The notes below the pieces were generated by a model. That model was not told the DNA's origin. It was given only the letters and a program-made list of their open reading frames with translations, and did not search any database. A stretch of 64,000 nt of DNA from Comamonas halotolerans (GTDB taxonomy: Bacteria; Pseudomonadota; Gammaproteobacteria; Burkholderiales; Burkholderiaceae_C): NCBI RefSeq assembly GCF_030162935.1, contig NZ_JASAUZ010000073.1, forward strand, positions 1 to 64,000. Direction: 5' to 3'. This document shows, piece by piece, positions 59,449-64,000 of the stretch. The first letter of the stretch is position 1. Every line of letters begins with the position of its first letter. The translations under genes were made by a program, and so were the position numbers.

Positions 59449-60066
59449 TCAGCTGCCATAGCGGCCAGGACGGTGATTCATGGACAGTACCTGATTGAGC
59501 GTTAAAGCGGCGAGGATGGACCAGAGCGCCCGTTCCGTATCAACGATAAAAAAAGCACTCAGCAGGATCAGGCAGTCAAAAACCATTTGCACATAGCCTG
59601 CGCGCCAGCCAAAACGTTGTTGCAGGTAAAGCGCGGCAATGCCCAGGCCTCCTAGGGAGCAGCGATGACGGAACAGCACCAGCATGCCAATACCCATGAG
59701 CATGCCGCCTATCACCGCAGCATAGGGCGCTTGAATACTCGCCAGCTTGAAAAAGAGCGGCTGCAACTCTGTGACCAGCGACAGCAGGCCAACAGAACAA
59801 AATGTTTTGATGGTGAACGCCCAGCCCATTTTGCGAATGGCCAGCCAGTAAAACGGCAGATTGAGCAAAAAGAACCAGATGCCAAAACCAATGTCCGTAG
59901 CGTAGTGCAGTGCAAAACCCAGCCCAGCCATTCCGCCTGTCACCAAGCCTGCCTGCTTGAAAAAGGCCACACCTACCGACACCAGAAGCACACCGGTAAT
60001 GATGGCGGCAATGTCTTCTGCAGTGGTATGCGGAGGTGGTGGTGCGGTAGGCTTGTGAGAACTCAT
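59449..60066 (-). CDS. YitT family membrane protein
   Basis: Membrane protein of 205 aa with about five hydrophobic segments. The N-terminal VSVGVAFFKQAGLVTGGMAGLGFALHYATDIGFG and RCSLGGLGIAALYLQQRFG match the YitT/DUF161 family, whose transport function is unknown. It lies between the P-type ATPase and the Cys/His-rich protein on the same strand, 58 nt after the ATPase stop. Confidence 0.82.
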   Translation of the reverse strand: MSSHKPTAPPPPHTTAEDIAAIITGVLLVSVGVAFFKQAGLVTGGMAGLGFALHYATDIGFGIWFFLLNLPFYWLAIRKMGWAFTIKTFCSVGLLSLVTELQPLFFKLASIQAPYAAVIGGMLMGIGMLVLFRHRCSLGGLGIAALYLQQRFGWRAGYVQMVFDCLILLSAFFIVDTERALWSILAALTLNQVLSMNHRPGRYGS

Positions 60067-60124
60067 GGGCTGAAATCTGGGCGCACAGGGCGTGCGAGGC
60101 GCACAGATTATGCAGTGCCCGACC

Positions 60125-62137
60125 TCACAAAGCTGATTTTTTGTTTACATCTCGGCGTAAGCGCAAACTGTTGGCCACCACCAGCAAGCTCACTCCCATA
60201 TCTGCCAGCACGGCCAGCCACATGCTGGCTGTGCCTGTGATGGCCAGAATGAAGAAACCCGCTTTGATGCCCAGAGCCAGTGCAATGTTCTGCCACAGCA
60301 CGGTGTGAGCCCGTTGAGACAATTTGATGGTGTCAGGAATGCGACGCAGATCGTCATGCATCAACACCACATCGGCAGTCTCCATAGCCATTCCGGTGCT
60401 GTGCGCGCCACCCATGGCAAAGCCCATGTCGGCTTGTGCCAGTGCAGGCGCGTCGTTGATGCCATCACCCACCATGCCAACGGGCCCCCTGTGCTGCAAT
60501 ACACGTAGGCGATCAAGCTTGTCTTGTGGCAGCAAGCCTCCTTCGGCGTGGGTGATGCCTGCCTGCTCAGCCATGGCGCGTGCGGCGTCAGAGTTGTCTC
60601 CACTGAGCATGATGGGAGTGACACCCAGGTCCTGCAGCTGCTGGACGGCTTGCTGTGCTTCGCTGCGCAACGAATCGGCTACGGCAAAGATAGCCAGTAC
60701 CTGCTGTTCGGAAGCCAGCAAACTTACGCTACGCCCCTGACGACTGTGTGCGTCAACAACAGCTTGCACAGCCACGGTGTCCAGTTGATGTTCTTGCGCC
60801 CAACGCAGATTGACCAAAAAATAGCGCTGCGCATTGATGTTGGCCTGCACACCGCGGCCAGGCAGGGCTTGCAGGTTTTGGGCGCTAGAAGTTGCAAGTG
60901 CTGTAGTTTGCAGGCCTTGCGCAATGGCGTTGGAGACAGGGTGGTCGGAGCGTGCAGCAATTTGCCACGCCAGTGATGCTGCTTGTGCTTGCGAGATGCT
61001 TGGATCCACGGTTTGCCACTCCACGAGGATAGGTTTTCCTGTGGTGAGGGTGCCAGTTTTGTCCAGCGCAATGGTTCGCAAGCCGCGTGCGGCTTCCAGC
61101 GCGCTACCGCCTTTGAGCAGCACACCTTGGCGCGCTGCAGCAGCCAACGCGCTGACTACGGTGACCGGGGTGGACAGTACCAGCGCACAGGGACAGGCAA
61201 TCACCAGTAAAGCCAGTGCCTGATAGAGCGCATGCAGCCAAGGCCAGCCAAATAGCAGAGGCATGAGCAGCGCCAGCGCAATAGCCAGCAACATGACGAT
61301 AGGGGTGTAGATGGCAGCAAAACGGTCAACAAAGCGCTGGGTGGGGGCTTTGTTGGCCTGGGCTTGCTCCACCGCTTTGACAATGCGCGCGAGCAAAGAG
61401 TCGCTGGTGGCTGCTGAGACCTGAATATGTAGTTCTGCTTGCTCATTGATGCTGCCTGCCCATACGATATCGCCGGGAGATTTGTCAACGGGTACGCTCT
61501 CTCCGGTAATGGGGGCTTGGTTCACGCTGCTGTGTCCGGCGCTGATTTGGCCATCCAGTGGAATACGCGCACCAGGGGCAATGCGAACCGTAGCACCGGC
61601 GGCGACATTGCTGGTGGGGGTGGTGATGGTTCGCCCATCGGGCTGAAGCACTTCGGCAGTGTCGGGTGCCAGACTCAGCAAATTGCGGATCGCCAGGCGT
61701 GCGCGATCCATGGCCTGGTCTTCAATGCGCTCAGCCGCAGCATACAGAGCCATGACCATGGCCGCTTCTGGCCACTGGCCAATCAGGAAGGCGCCTGTTA
61801 CCGCAACAGCCATCAGCGCATGAATGCCCAGTTGCATCTGCATCAGGTTTTTGATCCCCGCCTTGTAAACGCCCAGGCCTGCTAAGCCGATGGCAGCAAC
61901 CGCCAAAGCCATTCCGGCATATTGCAGTGCAGGATATTGCGAAGTGAGCCAGTGCGCAGCCTCTGCCAACAAGGCCAGCACCAGTGCGGCACTGATGCGA
62001 GACCAGCTGGGGAGCACACCATGATCATGACTGTGATCATGTCCATCATCAGGGTGATGGGTGTGCTGGTCAATGTCATGAACATGGGGGCTGGAAGGTG
62101 AGCAACAGCAATGGTTGTGCGTACGTTGGGTGTTCAT
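60125..62137 (-). CDS. Heavy-metal P-type ATPase (Zn/Cd/Pb type)
   Basis: Metal-exporting P1B ATPase of 670 aa. A Cys/His-rich N-terminus (HNHCCCSP and HDHSHDH) replaces the usual HMA domain. Then come the membrane segments, TGES in the actuator loop, the CPC metal motif in VIACPCALVLSTPV, the phosphorylation site ALDKTGTLT and GDGINDAPALAQAD. Six to eight membrane segments and the CPC-with-DxTGT layout suggest zinc, cadmium or lead. It diverges from a MerR-type regulator over 41 bp. No Shine-Dalgarno site is visible. Confidence 0.9.
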   Translation of the reverse strand: MNTQRTHNHCCCSPSSPHVHDIDQHTHHPDDGHDHSHDHGVLPSWSRISAALVLALLAEAAHWLTSQYPALQYAGMALAVAAIGLAGLGVYKAGIKNLMQMQLGIHALMAVAVTGAFLIGQWPEAAMVMALYAAAERIEDQAMDRARLAIRNLLSLAPDTAEVLQPDGRTITTPTSNVAAGATVRIAPGARIPLDGQISAGHSSVNQAPITGESVPVDKSPGDIVWAGSINEQAELHIQVSAATSDSLLARIVKAVEQAQANKAPTQRFVDRFAAIYTPIVMLLAIALALLMPLLFGWPWLHALYQALALLVIACPCALVLSTPVTVVSALAAAARQGVLLKGGSALEAARGLRTIALDKTGTLTTGKPILVEWQTVDPSISQAQAASLAWQIAARSDHPVSNAIAQGLQTTALATSSAQNLQALPGRGVQANINAQRYFLVNLRWAQEHQLDTVAVQAVVDAHSRQGRSVSLLASEQQVLAIFAVADSLRSEAQQAVQQLQDLGVTPIMLSGDNSDAARAMAEQAGITHAEGGLLPQDKLDRLRVLQHRGPVGMVGDGINDAPALAQADMGFAMGGAHSTGMAMETADVVLMHDDLRRIPDTIKLSQRAHTVLWQNIALALGIKAGFFILAITGTASMWLAVLADMGVSLLVVANSLRLRRDVNKKSAL

Positions 62138-62143
62138 GCCATG

Positions 62144-62174
62144 ATTGGAAAGCTGAAAGTTACTTGAAGGTCAA
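62144..62174 (-). promoter_or_regulatory. MerR-type operator and promoter of the P-type ATPase gene
   Basis: On the minus strand TTGACC (62174-62169) and TCCAAT (62149-62144) are separated by 19 bp, the long spacer typical of MerR-controlled promoters. The spacer holds an imperfect dyad (about six of nine positions match) centred on TAA. Transcription would start at or beside the ATPase ATG (62137). Confidence 0.6.
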
Positions 62175-62178
62175 GTCC

Positions 62179-62625
62179 ATGACTGCACTGCGTATAGGTG
62201 AAGCAGCCAATCGCTCTGGTGTTTCTGCTGCAAATATTCGGTATTACGAAAAGGAAGGGCTGCTGGAGCCGGCCCTGCGGCAAGAGAACGATTACCGCCT
62301 TTACAGTGATGCAGATTTGCATCGGCTGCGCTTTATTCGCATGTGCCGTGCGATGGATATGTCGCTGGATGAAGTCCGTACGCTGTTGGCGCTGGATTGG
62401 CAAAACTCTGAAGATTGCCTTGCAGCCACGGCGACCATCAATGCGCATTTGCAGCATGTGCGCCAGCGTCTCAAAGAGCTGCGCTTGCTGGAGCGTGAAC
62501 TGCTAGCTCTCAGGTCGCTGTGCGATGGTCCCCAGGCACCGTGCAATCTGATCGCAGCCTTGCATGCCCAGGCCGATGCCAGTTTGCCCCCTGAACCGGG
62601 CACACATGTGAAGCGCCATGTTTGA
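62179..62625 (+). CDS. MerR family metal-responsive regulator, CadR/PbrR-like
   Basis: Transcription regulator of 148 aa. The N-terminal helix-turn-helix (RIGEAANRSGVSAANIRYYEKEGLLEPALR) is followed by a long dimerisation helix and the metal-binding C-terminus. Cys residues in SEDCLAATATINAHL and in LCDGPQAPCNLI fit the three-Cys pattern of Cd(II)/Pb(II)-responsive CadR/PbrR. ATG 62179 gives the usual MTALRIGEAA start. It is divergent from the P-type ATPase it is expected to activate when metal is bound. Confidence 0.88.
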   Translation: MTALRIGEAANRSGVSAANIRYYEKEGLLEPALRQENDYRLYSDADLHRLRFIRMCRAMDMSLDEVRTLLALDWQNSEDCLAATATINAHLQHVRQRLKELRLLERELLALRSLCDGPQAPCNLIAALHAQADASLPPEPGTHVKRHV

Positions 62626-62723
62626 AGGCCAGCATGGGAGTTGCAGCGTATGAAAAAGACTGTTTTGCTTGATTTGCTCATGCGATAAGACGTGGGACCT
62701 GCCTTGCCGCGACAATTGACGCC

Positions 62724-63410
62724 ATGGTCTTGATGAAAGAAACAATGCAGACATTGGATTGGGAGGGTGTACGTGCCATGGTCTTTGATATGGATGGCAC
62801 CTTGCTCAATACCGAAAAGGTGATCATTCAAGCGGCCAGTGACACGCTGGAGTACCTGGGGCATGCGCCTCTGCCTGAGGGCTATCGCATGCCCAATATG
62901 TTTGGCACGGCAGCAGATTTGATGGTTGATGTCTTGTGTGAACGCCAAGTTCCAGTGCAGCCAGAAGGCCGTGCACATATGGGGATGCTGTTTGAGCGTT
63001 TTTATGCACAGCAACCTGCTAGCCAAGCACCGCTGTATGACGGGGTGCTCAATTGGCTGAAGGCCGCACACTCGCGCGGTGTTGCGCTGGGTGTTTGCAC
63101 CAACAAGCAATATGCGTTGGCTCTGAAAGGCTTGGAGGCCGCCGGAATTTTGAAGTTTTTTAGTGCGGTGACAGGACGCGATAGCTGTGGTGTGGCGAAG
63201 CCTGCGCCGCAGCCATTGTTTGCAACCTTGTCACATATGCAGGCCAGCGCAGCAGACGCCGTCTTCTTTGGTGACACGCACGCAGATGCCGCTTGCGCGC
63301 ATGCTGCAGGTGTGCGCTTTGCATGGTTTACTTCGGGCTTTGGAACTGCTGCCGTCAAGCAATATCCGCGTGCGCTGGAGTTTGCGGCCTATGCTGAACT
63401 GGAGCCTTAG
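62724..63410 (+). CDS. HAD family hydrolase, phosphoglycolate phosphatase-like
   Basis: Haloacid dehalogenase-type phosphatase, 228 aa as drawn. Motif I FDMDGTLLNTE has both Asp residues, with a cap domain after it. Motif II is in GVCTNK, motif III Lys in GVAKPAPQP, and motif IV in VFFGDTHADAACAHAAG. The C-terminal part is complete. Three in-frame ATGs (62724, 62733, 62745) are possible starts and none has a convincing ribosome site. Substrate is likely a small phosphorylated metabolite. Confidence 0.85.
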   Translation: MVLMKETMQTLDWEGVRAMVFDMDGTLLNTEKVIIQAASDTLEYLGHAPLPEGYRMPNMFGTAADLMVDVLCERQVPVQPEGRAHMGMLFERFYAQQPASQAPLYDGVLNWLKAAHSRGVALGVCTNKQYALALKGLEAAGILKFFSAVTGRDSCGVAKPAPQPLFATLSHMQASAADAVFFGDTHADAACAHAAGVRFAWFTSGFGTAAVKQYPRALEFAAYAELEP

Positions 63411-63525
63411 CTGCACGATCCATCATTAAGCGCAAACTTCTCCGTACAGTCTTTACATGACATTAAGGTGGTCTCGCCTGGGGGCGGAAGAGGGGGCTCT
63501 GTGGAGTCAAAGAGAGACCAGATCC

Positions 63526-64000
63526 TTAGCGCAGCTGCGGCGGAGGTCCGCGGAAGCCCAGGGCTTGTGATATTTCGTAGGCGGTGCTTTGCAGTTTGGG
63601 CAGCCAGCCTTCATCGAGGCGATCGGCGGGTGCGGAGATGGACAGTGCTGCAATCAGCTTGGCCTGATCGTCATAAATGCCTGCAGCCATGCAGCGGACA
63701 CCCATTTCAAGCTCTTCGTTGTCATAAGCGACGCCGGTTTCACGTGCCTTGTTCAGCTCGCGCTCCAGCATGGGTAGCTGGGTCAGGCTGTTGTGCGTAT
63801 TACCGGCCAAACCGGTGCGCATGGCATAGGCGCGCACGCGTTGAGGTTCATCGGCTGCCAGGAAGAGCTTGCCGTTGGAGGTCAGGTGCAAAGGGGCGTG
63901 TCCTCCAATGGCGCGAACTACCTGCATGCCGGAGCGCTCACTGTATGCGCGCTCGACATACACGATCTCATCACCTTGGCGCACGCTCAGGTTCACGGGC
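63526..64000 (-). CDS. IclR family transcriptional regulator, C-terminal part (runs off the window)
   Basis: Partial gene: the frame is still open at the window edge, where its N-terminal DNA-binding domain would lie. The visible 158 or so residues are the IclR effector-binding domain: GDEIVYVERAYSERSGMQVVRAIGGHAPLHLTSNGKLFLA, LEMGVRCMAAGIYDDQAKLIAALSISAPADR. The C-terminus ends LGFRGPPPQLR. The regulated genes are presumably beyond the right edge. Confidence 0.88.
   Translation of the reverse strand, partial: PVNLSVRQGDEIVYVERAYSERSGMQVVRAIGGHAPLHLTSNGKLFLAADEPQRVRAYAMRTGLAGNTHNSLTQLPMLERELNKARETGVAYDNEELEMGVRCMAAGIYDDQAKLIAALSISAPADRLDEGWLPKLQSTAYEISQALGFRGPPPQLR

Overview
The window looks like the chromosome of a betaproteobacterium of the order Burkholderiales, most likely family Comamonadaceae, possibly Comamonas or a close relative. 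This rests on the protein families, on the gene order sigma factor-DUF3619-DUF3106-RDD next to ilvBNC-pssA-leuA, on the DUF2889 and HI0933-type genes, and on a GC content that looks moderate by eye. I found no insertion sequence, prophage or CRISPR array. Nearly everything reads as core genome, with a more variable stretch from about 53.8 to 62.6 kb.

Layout. 1-90: the 3' end of a 5S rRNA gene and its terminator. 0.2-12.9 kb: rsuA, then a phosphate block with a short Ppx/GppA paralogue, ppk, full-length ppx, and pstSCAB-phoU-phoB-phoR. Three Pho boxes with the same spacing to a -10 element can be seen before ppk, ppx and pstS. 12.9-18.4 kb, minus strand: MATE exporter, membrane glycosyltransferase, rpmE2, rho, trxA. 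18.6-24.4 kb, plus strand: flavoprotein, arsenite-type transporter, dnaX, ybaB, recR. The 4.5S RNA gene (ffs) lies divergently in front of dnaX. 24.4-30.9 kb: lytic transglycosylase, gloB, methyltransferase, rnhA, thioredoxin-like protein, mobA, moaA, DUF2889. 31.1-34.8 kb: Mpo1-like protein, ppa, nadE, glnB. 34.8-38.0 kb, minus strand: an alternative sigma factor cassette with DUF3619, DUF3106, RDD and LOG genes.

38.3-44.8 kb: ilvB-ilvN-ilvC, pssA and leuA. Before leuA lies a short leucine-rich leader peptide followed by an intrinsic terminator, the layout of a transcription attenuator. 45.0-52.8 kb: PbpG-type endopeptidase, tRNA-Arg(TCT), an M14-like lipoprotein that seems to lack zinc ligands, RhlE-type helicase, EttA and a small membrane protein. 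52.8-57.8 kb: P1-family peptidase, two MetQ-like binding proteins separated by a decayed LysE exporter, and an LRR-protein kinase. 57.8-62.6 kb: a metal-handling group (DUF411, cupredoxin, Cys/His-rich periplasmic protein, YitT, heavy-metal P-type ATPase, MerR regulator). The window ends with a HAD phosphatase and the C-terminal part of an IclR regulator.

The observations most worth following up are: the A9 run in dnaX with stops in both alternative frames, which predicts a gamma subunit; the leuL attenuator; the three Pho promoters of identical geometry; the sigma-DUF3619-DUF3106-RDD cassette; a C10 tract near the start of a thioredoxin-like gene; a possible structured RNA before nadE; the M14-like protein without its metal motif; and the orphan MetQ pair around a LysE pseudogene.
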